Shown here one piece after another: positions 43,046 through 51,140 of a stretch of DNA of 55,141 bases (its first letter is position 1; each line of letters starts with the position of its first letter). The stretch lies in NCBI GenBank assembly GCA_002352635.1, contig DEIT01000193.1:11545-66685 (forward strand), given 5' to 3'. Source of the stretch: Hyphomicrobiaceae bacterium UBA2767 (GTDB lineage Bacteria; Pseudomonadota; Alphaproteobacteria; Rhizobiales; Methyloligellaceae). The notes under the pieces were generated by a model. It did not search any database and was not told the DNA's origin. It saw only the letters and a list, made by a program, of their open reading frames with translations. A program made the position numbers and the translations under genes.

Positions 43046-44059
43046 CTATTTGTAGTCGTAACCCTTTTCCTTGAAATACCGCTCGGCGCCCGGGTGCAGC
43101 TTGATGTTGCCGCGGTGCTTGGCCTTGACGATATTCTCCGGAATGAATGTCTTCATACTCGGATGGATCTTCCGCACTTTGTCCGCATTTTCGAACAAGG
43201 TTTTGGTGAAGTTGTAGACCACTTCTTCGGGAACGTCCTTGTTAACAATAAGCCCCGATGCCATGGTGAGTGTCGGAAGATCCTTTTCCAGCGGGATGTT
43301 TTTGTAAGTATCCTTGGAAATAACACCGCGCCCGTACCCATACGCCTTGACGACTTTGTCAATCGTCTCTTTCGACAAGGGTAGGAATTTCAGATCACGC
43401 ACCGTAGAAACTTCAAGAAGCGTGGGGGCTGGGAGTTGCAGAAGCGTCATGATCATATCGGCCTGACCGTCGCGGACCAGATCAGCTTGCTTCGAGTGAT
43501 TGGCCTGATAGTGGGCGCCACCGTTTGCCTTCAGCTTGTCGACTGAACTGCCAACGGACTCGATCAGCTTTTTGACGGTAAACCCACCCATGGTTTGCAG
43601 ACCGGGGGTCGCTATTTTGGCAGGGTAATTCTTCTCAAAGATCTCCTCGAAGGTATTCAGCGGAAAATCCTTTTTCGCGACGACCTGATAGAAAGTTTCG
43701 TTGAAGCCAAAAGCGATGGCGCGTATGTCCTCATATTTCTTCTTGTAGGGATCATCGCCTATCATCGCCATTTCGGCCGGCACCGTAAGAGACATTCCTA
43801 TATCGGCGTCCTTTGAAGCGACGCGCGGAGGATTTACCAGGCCGCCGCCAGGGATCACCTTGATATTGAGGTCCGAGCCCTGTTTCTTCACGATATCGGC
43901 GATGCCGCCTGAAATCAGATACCAACCCCCCCCAACAGGGCCACCCATCATGGTCAACTCCGCTGCCATCGCGGACGTTGAGAGTCCGGCAGCAAACAGG
44001 CCCGCGGCAATTGCCGTTCTCAATGCACTGAATTTCCTTGGATTTTTCAATTTTTCCAC
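43046..44059 (-). CDS. TAXI-family TRAP solute-binding protein
   Basis: This 337-residue periplasmic receptor has a signal peptide (about 1-32, cut after SAMA) followed by LTMMGGPVGGGWYLISGGIA, the TAXI opening with its Gly-rich ligand loop. VIPGGGLVNPPRVASKDADIG is the next conserved block. It delivers its ligand to the fused permease encoded next. GTG 44059 is given as start, although a TTG at 44050 with GGTGG five bases upstream is better spaced; the mature protein is the same. The gene leads an operon with permease, acyl-CoA dehydrogenase and MmgE/PrpD. A LysR-type box lies about 220 bases upstream. TAXI ligands are often C4-C5 dicarboxylates or amino acids. Confidence 0.92.
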   Translation of the reverse strand: MEKLKNPRKFSALRTAIAAGLFAAGLSTSAMAAELTMMGGPVGGGWYLISGGIADIVKKQGSDLNIKVIPGGGLVNPPRVASKDADIGMSLTVPAEMAMIGDDPYKKKYEDIRAIAFGFNETFYQVVAKKDFPLNTFEEIFEKNYPAKIATPGLQTMGGFTVKKLIESVGSSVDKLKANGGAHYQANHSKQADLVRDGQADMIMTLLQLPAPTLLEVSTVRDLKFLPLSKETIDKVVKAYGYGRGVISKDTYKNIPLEKDLPTLTMASGLIVNKDVPEEVVYNFTKTLFENADKVRKIHPSMKTFIPENIVKAKHRGNIKLHPGAERYFKEKGYDYK

Positions 44060-44276
44060 CCTTTATTATTAGCTACAATACAGCGCAGCTAAATCTATTT
44101 TTCTATTTTTATAGTGTTATTAAAACCCGATACTTACTAAGTGTAATTAAATTAAATATATTTGTGTTATTGTTCTCTATTTAATTATTACTTAGAATCA
44201 AATTTCTATAAGCTAAACCATCTGGATATTAGCAGCTGGGAGCTATAACGTCATATAAATAAAAACGATTATTTCA

Positions 44277-44291
44277 ATGCTATTTTGGCAT
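44277..44291. promoter_or_regulatory. Second LysR-type box, ATGCTATTTTGGCAT
   Basis: It matches the box at 37393 in 13 of 15 positions and keeps the T-N11-A spacing (44278 to 44290). It lies about 220 bases upstream of the TAXI gene start. A TTATAT element occurs on the reverse strand shortly downstream of the box, without a clear -35, as is common for LysR-activated promoters. Confidence 0.55.
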
Positions 44292-44676
44292 GGCGAAAAT
44301 GGAGTGCAAATCACGGACCGGGATCTATCGCGAGCGATCTGTGGTCAGGTCTCCGGGCCCCGGGATGCAGGTGTGTTCTCCAGCATCAATCGCACCGCAG
44401 GATTCAGCTTCAACCCTTGATAGTCCTCGCTTGAGCTAGCCCGCCCTGTTCTTGTCGCAGAAGCAAACGTTCGTCCCTGGTTCGTTCGCAGTTTTGTGTG
44501 TCTTGGCCGAATGCTCCGGCGATAGCTAATGGTGAGGGATTGCGCCTTCTGTGGGGCATAAAGAATGTAATTGTAACAGTGACAATCCGTACATTAATTC
44601 ATAAGAATATTGACAGATTTGGCGTTTCAACGCATAATTGGCCTAGTTTAGAGGGGGAATTTCATTGCGGATTGAG

Positions 44677-44728
44677 AAACAGAACAATGCGCTCATTAAT
44701 ACAAACAGAACAATGCGCTCATTAATAC
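44677..44728. repeat. Perfect tandem duplication of a 26-bp unit
   Basis: Two identical 26-base units abut exactly, at 44677-44702 and 44703-44728. Each contains AATGCGCTCATT, itself a small dyad (AATG-N4-CATT). It is in the gene-free region between the TAXI operon and the gene at 45264. It could be a duplicated binding site or a slippage product. Confidence 0.85.
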
Positions 44729-45096
44729 GGTGATTAGGGGAGCTACTGAACCTACACCAAAATTGTATCAATTTTTCACAGCAATTCAGCGACATTGATT
44801 TTTGCAAAAACTGAGATATCGGATTGGTAAAAAGGGGTGTGTAGGTGGAAATAGTCCCGGTCGGCACAAACTAGATGCACGTAACCGTCATATTGAGCGG
44901 GAGTGGGGATGTCGCGGGAGTTGGAGTCCAGGCTGCTGACGCGACCGAGGGCAAGAAACAGCTCGAAAAAATTCAAGAATACGGCGGAGATCCACACCTA
45001 GCGCTTGAGGATCTCAGCACGGGCGTGGTCGATGTTAGCGCCTTTCGTCACCGCGTGCTCAGCAAACGGCGATCGAGGATAGCTGCGCTAGCATAA

Positions 45097-45115
45097 TGAT
45101 CGAATTTACCGATCA
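45097..45115. promoter_or_regulatory. Inverted repeat TGATCG-N7-CGATCA
   Basis: Perfect 6-bp arms (45097-45102 and 45110-45115) around seven AT-rich bases, about 150 bases upstream of the gene at 45264. It is a candidate operator; there is no terminator-like T-run after it. Confidence 0.35.
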
Positions 45116-45162
45116 CATCATAAAGGCTTTGTAAAAGAAATTGCTCCCTGAGAAATAGCACG

Positions 45163-45180
45163 AATACGCTGGGGCGTATT
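45163..45180. promoter_or_regulatory. Perfect inverted repeat AATACGC-N4-GCGTATT
   Basis: Seven-base arms (45163-45169 and 45174-45180) flank TGGG, 83 bases upstream of ATG 45264. Size and place fit a repressor or activator operator for the ACAD-fold gene. A short hairpin in RNA is also possible. Confidence 0.45.
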
Positions 45181-45263
45181 TGCGCACGTCCACATCAACC
45201 TTGCGAATTCTATCAGGCATGATCCACATGAACTTTTAACTCAGTAGTCAGGAAGAGAAAATA

Positions 45264-46463
45264 ATGGATTTTGAACTCGACAAACACCACCAGGAATTCC
45301 AGGAAAAGTTCCGTGCTATCGCGGACACGGCCGTCGCTAAAAATGCCCGTCGTCATGATGAGAATGCCTCGGTCCCCGTCGAGATGATGGAGACCCTTCA
45401 CAAAGCTGGTTTGATGGAGATCTGCGTTCCCAAAGATTTCGGTGGCCACGGCTCCAGTTTCGTAACTGGGCATGACCCCTTATCCTTTATAATTGGAATT
45501 GAAGAAATCGCACGTGTCGACATGGGGGCGGCGCATTGTTTTCAGGTTCATGGCCACTCATGCATGCTCCTCGAACATGCATGCAACGACGACCAGAAAA
45601 AGCGTTATTTCGGACCGGTTGTGGATAAGGGGACACCAATTTCCTGGACTGGCAGCGAATTCGGTAGGACCGCGCGTGGCCAATATAATCTGCAGAGCGA
45701 CGCTATCAAAAAGGATGGCGGCTTCCTGCTCAACGGTGTCAAGAACTATGGCACCAATGCCTCGGTAGCTGACTGGAACATTGTTGCCCTGAGCAGCGAT
45801 CAGGGAGAAATGCCCGAAAATTTCTTGTTGGTTATGATCCCCGCTGGCGCGGAAGGCTTCGAAGTCGACGCCTCTTGGTGGGACCCGACCGGCATGCGCT
45901 CCGCGGTCAGCCCTAAACTGACTCTCAAGGACGTCTTTGTCTCGGATGAGGATATCCTCGTCGGACCGGGTTACTATCCGCGCGAACAACTGGGGTCTCG
46001 CTGGCACCTTGGCTTTGGCGCCTCTCATCTTGGTGCGGCGCAAGGCATGTTCGATTTCATCCTTGAGTATCTGCCCAAGCGCGGGACCACGGGCGATCCG
46101 CATTCGCAGCGGGCAATTGGTGAAATGAAGATGCGTCTTACAGCAGCCCGAGACATACTTTATCACGCCGGACTTCTCTGGTCGGGGGACGATCTTGCCA
46201 AGGCCGAGGAATATTCCTTGATGGCGAAGCTTTACTGCATCATGACAGCCGAGTGGATGATAAGCGAAACCATACGTGTCGTGGGGTCAAGCGCGCTGCT
46301 CAAGACTTACGACCTTGAGCGTCCGGTCCGTGACATCCATATCCACAGTACGCACGCCAACCTCTACAGCACGGCGCAGTTGATTGGTCGTTCGGCGTTG
46401 GGGATGGAGTTTGATTCAACTCAGCAGCAGATAGCGGTCGAGACAAAGAAGGCCAATGCGTAA
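45264..46463 (+). CDS. Acyl-CoA-dehydrogenase-fold protein, predicted flavin-dependent monooxygenase (paralog C)
   Basis: This is a 399-residue relative of the proteins at 27072 and 36121. QVHGH is at 94-98. GSEFGRTARGQYN and GMRSAVSPKLTL match paralog B, and the C-terminal block RPVRDIHIHSTHANLYSTAQ replaces the dehydrogenase IYEGT segment, so no catalytic Glu is present. Here the LH..xDR signature of the other two is softened to STHANLYSTA, a sign of divergence. ATG 45264 follows GGAAGAG. It stands alone between a long regulatory region and a DctP gene. It has no adjacent reductase and would depend on the flavin reductases at 1808 or 35577. A dehydrogenase role cannot be ruled out. Confidence 0.78.
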   Translation: MDFELDKHHQEFQEKFRAIADTAVAKNARRHDENASVPVEMMETLHKAGLMEICVPKDFGGHGSSFVTGHDPLSFIIGIEEIARVDMGAAHCFQVHGHSCMLLEHACNDDQKKRYFGPVVDKGTPISWTGSEFGRTARGQYNLQSDAIKKDGGFLLNGVKNYGTNASVADWNIVALSSDQGEMPENFLLVMIPAGAEGFEVDASWWDPTGMRSAVSPKLTLKDVFVSDEDILVGPGYYPREQLGSRWHLGFGASHLGAAQGMFDFILEYLPKRGTTGDPHSQRAIGEMKMRLTAARDILYHAGLLWSGDDLAKAEEYSLMAKLYCIMTAEWMISETIRVVGSSALLKTYDLERPVRDIHIHSTHANLYSTAQLIGRSALGMEFDSTQQQIAVETKKANA

Positions 46464-46649
46464 TCGAAGCGGAAACACATATACGGATCAATTCGCCCAA
46501 ATTTGAAAATTCTGATGAGCGAACAGGCATTTATCACGGTGGCTGAAAGATGAACTTTTGAAATAGCTGGCGCAAGGCCAATCAAGTCTCCCATAAACTG
46601 CGGTGTTGAGGTGACGAAACAAAAATATCACCGCTTTTGTGCAGAAGAT

Positions 46650-46655
46650 GGAGGA
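46650..46655 (+). promoter_or_regulatory. Ribosome binding site fixing a GTG start
   Basis: GGAGGA lies four bases before GTG 46660 and decides the start of the DctP-type binding protein. The in-frame ATG 46648 and GTG 46639 lie at or before this site and would lack one. Confidence 0.65.
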
Positions 46656-46659
46656 AGCT

Positions 46660-47784
46660 GTGAAATTATCAACTGTAAAGGTAGCGTTTTTAGCATTGGC
46701 TGGTTTGTTCATTGCCAACATCGCGATCGCCGCGGAGCCGGTAAAAATCATTTATGCCAACTACATAAGTCCCAAACACCCGACAAATGCCGCTCTCGTG
46801 AAGTTTTTCGAAAAGATCGAGAAAGAGTCGAAAGGCGGTATTGATTTTCAATGGCATTTCGGCTCGTCCCTGTTAGGGGCGAAAGATATTCCTGCCGGTG
46901 TTCGTGACGGCCTCGCAGATTCTGGTTATATGCTGGGCATTTTCGTCCCCTCAGAAATGCCGGTCGACAATTATATTGGCGACTTTATTATGCTCAACGA
47001 TGATGCAATGGCGATAACCGGAGCTATCAACGAACTTATCATTCTTGATTGCCCCCAATGCAAGAAAGAATACGAACAAGACCTCAAGGTAAAATATCTG
47101 GGCAGCTATTCGCTGACACCATATGTTATGCAATGCAAGAAGGAGTTCCGCAGCCTGAAAGACTTAAAGGGTGCCAAGATTCGCGGTTTTTCAAGTGTCG
47201 CAGAAATGATCAAGGGCATGGGTGCGGTTCCTGTTGGGGTGACCACGAGTGAAATGTATGAGGCATTGGATCGCGGTATTCTCGACTGTACCGCCCACAT
47301 GCTGGCCAGTCAGCGTAATTTTTCGCTGGGCGAAGTTGCAAAAAATGTTATCACTACCTCGCTTGGCGGCTTCATGGGTGGCTCTATGCTGAACATTCGA
47401 TTGGATAAGTGGGCAGAACTTTCCTCGGAACAAAAATCCATTGTCATCAAAAATCTGCCAGCCGTGATATCCGAAACAACTTTCAATTATCTCAAGCTGG
47501 ACAAGGAAGTTCGCACGGAAATGGAGGCAAAAGGCAATAAGTTCTACGAAGCTGACAAAAATCTTGCCGAGTTTATCGCCAAGTTCCGCAAGGATTATGT
47601 TGAAAACCGCGCTGTGAACAAAGGCAAAGAGCGTGGTGTGAAAAATCCCGAGGAAATCAAGAAGAAGATTGTTGCCCTTAAGAAAAAATGGCAGAAGCTT
47701 TTTGACGAGCACGGACGTGATCAAGCGACATTTGAAAAGCTTTTGTGGGAACACATATACAGCAAGATGGGTGCGCAAGGTTAA
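46660..47784 (+). CDS. DctP-family TRAP solute-binding protein, orphan
   Basis: This is a 374-residue periplasmic binding protein of the DctP type. The signal peptide MKLSTVKVAFLALAGLFIAN is cleaved about after AIA (residue 24). The typical blocks are VRDGLADSGYMLG (around 80-92), LKGAKIRGFSSVAEMIKGMG with the carboxylate-binding Arg, and ALDRGILDCTAHM. The GTG start is set by GGAGGA four bases upstream. No DctQ/DctM genes follow. The only TRAP permease in the window belongs to the TAXI system, which uses a different receptor family. Its permease may be outside the window, or the protein may serve as a sensor or an extra receptor. A hairpin terminator follows the gene. Confidence 0.9.
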   Translation: MKLSTVKVAFLALAGLFIANIAIAAEPVKIIYANYISPKHPTNAALVKFFEKIEKESKGGIDFQWHFGSSLLGAKDIPAGVRDGLADSGYMLGIFVPSEMPVDNYIGDFIMLNDDAMAITGAINELIILDCPQCKKEYEQDLKVKYLGSYSLTPYVMQCKKEFRSLKDLKGAKIRGFSSVAEMIKGMGAVPVGVTTSEMYEALDRGILDCTAHMLASQRNFSLGEVAKNVITTSLGGFMGGSMLNIRLDKWAELSSEQKSIVIKNLPAVISETTFNYLKLDKEVRTEMEAKGNKFYEADKNLAEFIAKFRKDYVENRAVNKGKERGVKNPEEIKKKIVALKKKWQKLFDEHGRDQATFEKLLWEHIYSKMGAQG

Positions 47785-47818
47785 ATACGAACTTTATCGC
47801 AACATCCGCTGATTAGTG

Positions 47819-47850
47819 GGACATGGGTCTTCGAAGGGAGGCCCATGTCC
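47819..47850. terminator. Bidirectional hairpin between convergent genes
   Basis: GGACATGGG (47819-47827) and CCCATGTCC (47842-47850) pair perfectly over a 14-base loop, extendable by two inner pairs, one of them G-U. It lies between the DctP stop (47784) and the convergent CoA-transferase stop (47872). The T-rich follow-up is loose, so factor-independent termination is probable but not certain. Confidence 0.6.
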
Positions 47851-47871
47851 ATCTGCAAAAACCGTTTCTTC

Positions 47872-49092
47872 TTAATCCGCTGGCGTGCCGGCGACAATTC
47901 CGGCGTCAAACAGTTTTCCGATCTCATTCGCCGACAGTCCCAACACATCTGACAGTACGGCTTCGGAATGCTCGCCAGGCAAGGGTGCTGCCGGCACGTC
48001 TCCACGTGGGAACGCCTCGAAATCAAGAGGTATGTGCGGGGCCAGATGCGGGCCGATACCAGGTTGGTCAAGCCGGCCGAATAACGGGTTATCCAACGAG
48101 CAGCGTGAATCCTCGGTGGCCAGTTGTTTGAATGTCTGGAATGGGCCCCACAGCACACCCGTGCCGGAAAATACACTGCGGATTTCGTCCAGGGTGCGGG
48201 CCTCAAACCACGGTTCGAGAACAGTCGAGATTGCATCGCGTGCATGGTAGCGGCCGGCCTCATCCGACAAGTCGGCGCCGGTGTTATCCTGCAACGCTTG
48301 CATCTGCTCGTTCGTTTCCGTCGCGTCGCACATCGCCCGCCATTGTTTGTTGGAGATGCCCGTCACCATGACACGCCGTCCATCGGCTGTTGCAAAATCC
48401 CGGCCGAAGGCACCGAAGACCTGGTTCCCGAGTGTCGGGCGGGGCTCGTCATTTATCTGTGCTTCACTCAGATAGCTGAGGTTTCCGACCGTTGCCAGCA
48501 TGACATCAGCGAGCGTGATGGTGATGGTCTGGCCCTCGCCCGTGAGGCGGCGATGGCGTTCAGCGGCAAGGAGGCCCGTCGCCAGGTAGAGCGACGTGGA
48601 TATATCCCAAATAGGGGCAACGTGATTAGTGGGTTGTGCGCTATTGCCGGTAATGTCGGGAAAACCACTCGCACAGTTAATCGTATAGTCGACGGCCGTC
48701 GAGCCATCGGGGTTTCCAAAAACCTGCAAGGCAATCAGGTCGGGGCGCAATTTCTTGACCTCCTCCGTCGCCATTGGTCCTTTCAGCGGCAGGTTACTGA
48801 GAACAATTCCACCACCATCACCGGGGCTTCCGGCCATCAATTGCGCCGCAAGGTCACGTCCCTCCGGCTGCTTTAAATCGATGCGGATTGACCGTTTGGC
48901 CTTGTTGATGGCGGGATAATAAAGGCTGTTCCCGTCCTTCGTGTGCGGCCAGCGGTTTTCGTCCATGCGTCCGGAGATGGGATTAATCTGCACGATGTCC
49001 GCGCCCAGCTGTCCCAGCGTCATCCCACATAAGGGCGCGGCAATGTATGCGGATATCTCAGCCACGCGCAGACCGTCAAGGATGCCTTTCAT
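47872..49092 (-). CDS. mct: Mct-like CoA-transferase (2-methylfumaryl-CoA isomerase family)
   Basis: This 406-residue class III CoA-transferase closely follows the Mct sequence pattern. It opens MKGILDGLRVAEISAYIAAP, then GMTLGQLGAD, PISGRMDENRWP and LLAAERHRRLTGEGQ, features I associate with mesaconyl-CoA C1-C4 CoA-transferase. That enzyme shifts CoA between the two carboxylates of 2-methylfumarate in the 3-hydroxypropionate bicycle. The likely catalytic Asp is in PIWDISTSLY (about 162-171). Here it would rearrange a dicarboxylic CoA ester, such as an unsaturated product of the carboxylases. It is a single gene, convergent with DctP. The match is from memory of the family, so the exact substrate is open, but it is clearly different from the racemase-like protein at 2316. 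Confidence 0.72.
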   Translation of the reverse strand: MKGILDGLRVAEISAYIAAPLCGMTLGQLGADIVQINPISGRMDENRWPHTKDGNSLYYPAINKAKRSIRIDLKQPEGRDLAAQLMAGSPGDGGGIVLSNLPLKGPMATEEVKKLRPDLIALQVFGNPDGSTAVDYTINCASGFPDITGNSAQPTNHVAPIWDISTSLYLATGLLAAERHRRLTGEGQTITITLADVMLATVGNLSYLSEAQINDEPRPTLGNQVFGAFGRDFATADGRRVMVTGISNKQWRAMCDATETNEQMQALQDNTGADLSDEAGRYHARDAISTVLEPWFEARTLDEIRSVFSGTGVLWGPFQTFKQLATEDSRCSLDNPLFGRLDQPGIGPHLAPHIPLDFEAFPRGDVPAAPLPGEHSEAVLSDVLGLSANEIGKLFDAGIVAGTPAD

Positions 49093-49442
49093 GAAACTAC
49101 ACCGCCATTTCGTAGACCGGTGCCGGGCATGGACTTTCTCCTTTTGCTTTCTGTTTTGCGGGTCTTCTTGTGGCTGTAAATCGGCTCGATTTCGCCATGT
49201 TTTTGATGCCGGCGCGAGGCGGGAAACAGCTCAAATATCTACCATTTCGATCTGCTGCTGGGGGTGGTCGGAACTCTGGGCAATTACAGCAAGGAAAAAA
49301 GACCGGACCGCACTGAAAATAGAAATATTTTTGATGACCAACCCCAAGACAATGTCTTAATATCAGCTAGTTAGAAATTTTCCAACAACAATGACACTGC
49401 TGCTTAATCTGATTTTTCTGCGTCGCTAGGGGGTGCTACGAA
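49093..49442. other. Intergenic region of 350 bases between divergent genes
   Basis: No gene is seen. It separates the Mct-like gene (leftward) from the DinB-fold gene (rightward). The right half is AT-rich and contains a small dyad AAGAC-AAT-GTCTT (49346-49358), a possible operator. AGGGGG just before 49443 is the ribosome site of the right-hand gene. Confidence 0.4.
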
Positions 49443-50246
49443 ATGCTGGAACAGGCCCTTGACTTCAAGGACGAAAGCGATGCGGTCCACGCCCTTATCG
49501 ATCCCTTTGATGAGGGTGATTACGATAAGCCGACGCAGTTCAAGAAATGGACGGCAAACCACATTCTCCAGCACCTGCATTTTTATAATGTGCTCGCAGA
49601 TCTGTCGCTGACCAACGAAGACGAGTTCATCCGCCGGTACGATGAAATGAAGCAATTGCGCGAAGCCGGTGGAGATATTCTTTCGGCCACTGACGAGCTT
49701 TTGAACGGACTCAAGGGTCGCCTCCTGAAAAATGCGTGGCGCGATTATTATCGCGATATGGGAGACAGGTGGATCAAGGCCGACCCGAAGCAGCGTTTGA
49801 AGTGGGCCGGGCCCACCATGAGTGCGCGATCCTCGATCAGTGCGCGCCTGATGGAAACCTGGTCGCATGCGCAGGCGCTCTACGATAATCTCGGCGTTGT
49901 GCGGCAGAACACTGACCGGATCAAGAGTGTCGCGGTCCTTGGCGTCAATACATTCGGCTGGACATTTTCCAATCGCGATGAAGATGTGCCGGCGGAGCGA
50001 CCCTATGTTCGGCTGGAGGCGCCGTCCGGCATGACCTGGGAGTGGGGCGATAAATCGGACCAGAACTATGTCATGGGGCCTGCCGAGGCATTCTGCATGG
50101 TTGTAACCCAAACGCGCAATATCGGCGACGTGACGCTGGATGTGGGGGGTGATGTGGCCACGGAATGGATGTCGAAAGCGCAGTGTTTTGCCGGTGTCCC
50201 AAGGGATGCGCCGAAACCGGGGGCACGGTTTGTCTGTGTGACGTAA
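49443..50246 (+). CDS. DinB/MDMPI-fold metal-binding protein (TIGR03084 family)
   Basis: This 267-residue protein is of the TIGR03084 type, related to mycothiol-dependent maleylpyruvate isomerase and DinB four-helix proteins. The metal-site pattern appears as WTANHILQHLHF (36-47, His40 and His44) and RLMETWSHAQALYDNLG (135-151, His142). The C-terminal half has the beta-rich domain of the family. Its function is not known for this family; thiol-dependent isomerase or transferase chemistry is suspected from the fold. ATG 49443 has AGGGGGTG upstream. It precedes a crotonase by 48 bases in the same direction, so the two are probably cotranscribed. Presence in catabolic acyl-CoA clusters is common for this family, which supports a pathway role here. 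Confidence 0.75.
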   Translation: MLEQALDFKDESDAVHALIDPFDEGDYDKPTQFKKWTANHILQHLHFYNVLADLSLTNEDEFIRRYDEMKQLREAGGDILSATDELLNGLKGRLLKNAWRDYYRDMGDRWIKADPKQRLKWAGPTMSARSSISARLMETWSHAQALYDNLGVVRQNTDRIKSVAVLGVNTFGWTFSNRDEDVPAERPYVRLEAPSGMTWEWGDKSDQNYVMGPAEAFCMVVTQTRNIGDVTLDVGGDVATEWMSKAQCFAGVPRDAPKPGARFVCVT

Positions 50247-50294
50247 GCGATGTAAGCGCACCTCAATCAATAGAGTATTCAAGGAATATTGCAG

Positions 50295-51110
50295 ATGGCA
50301 GAACTCCCTAAATGCGAAATGCTGCTGGTCGAGAAATCCGGCACGCGATTGGACGTCACGTTCAACCGTCCCAACCAGAGAAATGCGATCAATCAACAGA
50401 TGTCTGATGAGATCGTCTCCCTGGTCGACTGGCTTGAAGACAATTCGTCGGTGCGTCTTGTCGTATTGCGCGGTGCGGGCGGACACTTTTGCGCGGGGGG
50501 CGACATTAAGGAGCGAAAAGCGCATGCCGATGTTGCGCTGGATGGGCGCGACCCCATTCTGGTGCGCAATGAGCGGACTGGCCTGACGTTTTGCCGCTTC
50601 GAACGGTTGCCGCAGACGACGATCGCCCTTGTGGAGGGGTCCGCCTTTGGCGGAGGGTTTGGCTATGCCTGCCTGGCCGACATTACGATCCTCACCAAAG
50701 GCGCCCGCATGGGCATGCCCGAGACAACGCTTGGCGTGGCGCCCGCGCAGATCGCGCCGCTCGTAGTCAAGCGTGTTGGTTTGACGCGGGCCCGGCAACT
50801 GGCTCTGACGGCGGAACGTTTTGATGGAGCAAGCGCCTATGAATACGGAGTTGGGCAGTATCTCTGCGAGGACGCGGAAGCCGATGCAACCCTGGAGGAA
50901 GTGGTCGCCAAGGTGATGAAATGCGGTCCGATCGCCTGTGCTGCAACCAAAGACATCATGCTGCGGGTTGGAACAATGTCGCCGGAGGAGCAAGCGCGCT
51001 ATGCCGCTGAACGGTTTGCCGAGATGAACAGGTCCGGTGAAGGTAAGGAGGGGCAGACCGCTTTCACGGAAAAGCGCAAACCCAGATGGGATCAAGTGCA
51101 AGAGGGCTGA
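50295..51110 (+). CDS. Crotonase-family enoyl-CoA hydratase (Atu/Liu-like context)
   Basis: This is a 271-residue crotonase with oxyanion-hole segments HFCAGGDIKERK (64-75) and GSAFGGGFGYA (115-125). Of the two hydratase glutamates, the first is replaced (GGGFGY instead of GGGCEL). The second is kept as Glu143 in MPETTLGVAP. This one-Glu pattern occurs in hydratases for 3-methylglutaconyl-type substrates and in some lyases. ATG 50295, six bases inside a TTG-opened frame, has AAGGA upstream. It ends 30 bases from the convergent biotin carboxylase gene. By analogy with atuE/liuC, it could hydrate the product of the neighbouring carboxylase. That pathway link is inference from context. Confidence 0.85.
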   Translation: MAELPKCEMLLVEKSGTRLDVTFNRPNQRNAINQQMSDEIVSLVDWLEDNSSVRLVVLRGAGGHFCAGGDIKERKAHADVALDGRDPILVRNERTGLTFCRFERLPQTTIALVEGSAFGGGFGYACLADITILTKGARMGMPETTLGVAPAQIAPLVVKRVGLTRARQLALTAERFDGASAYEYGVGQYLCEDAEADATLEEVVAKVMKCGPIACAATKDIMLRVGTMSPEEQARYAAERFAEMNRSGEGKEGQTAFTEKRKPRWDQVQEG

Positions 51111-51140
51111 GAGTACGGGTGCAGCGCAGGATTGCCGCCG

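Larger units (their letters stand above)
44060..45263. other. Gene-free region of 1.2 kb
   Basis: No convincing gene is present. The first ~200 bases are very AT-rich and serve as leader of the TAXI operon. A LysR-type box lies at 44277. A GC-richer stretch (44320-44560) may be decayed coding DNA but matches nothing I recognise. A 26-bp perfect tandem duplication is at 44677-44728, and dyads are at 45097 and 45163 before the next gene. Short open frames of 73-75 codons here lack ribosome sites and family features. Confidence 0.5.

Noticed and set aside
44320..44560. Possible decayed coding stretch or insertion-sequence remnant
   Set aside because: The reverse translation gives a short protein-like piece, but I recognise no transposase or other family, and no terminal inverted repeats or target duplication are visible.
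44498..45096. Three short open frames (73-75 codons) in the gene-free region
   Set aside because: No ribosome sites, no recognisable domain and conflicting strands. One contains part of the 26-bp tandem repeat.
48124..48876. Open frame of 250 codons on the forward strand
   Set aside because: It is antisense to the Mct-like CoA-transferase and has no recognisable features.
49404..51101. Open frame of 565 codons on the reverse strand
   Set aside because: It is antisense to two clear genes (DinB-fold protein and crotonase), has no family motif, is unusually rich in Arg and His, and has no ribosome site.
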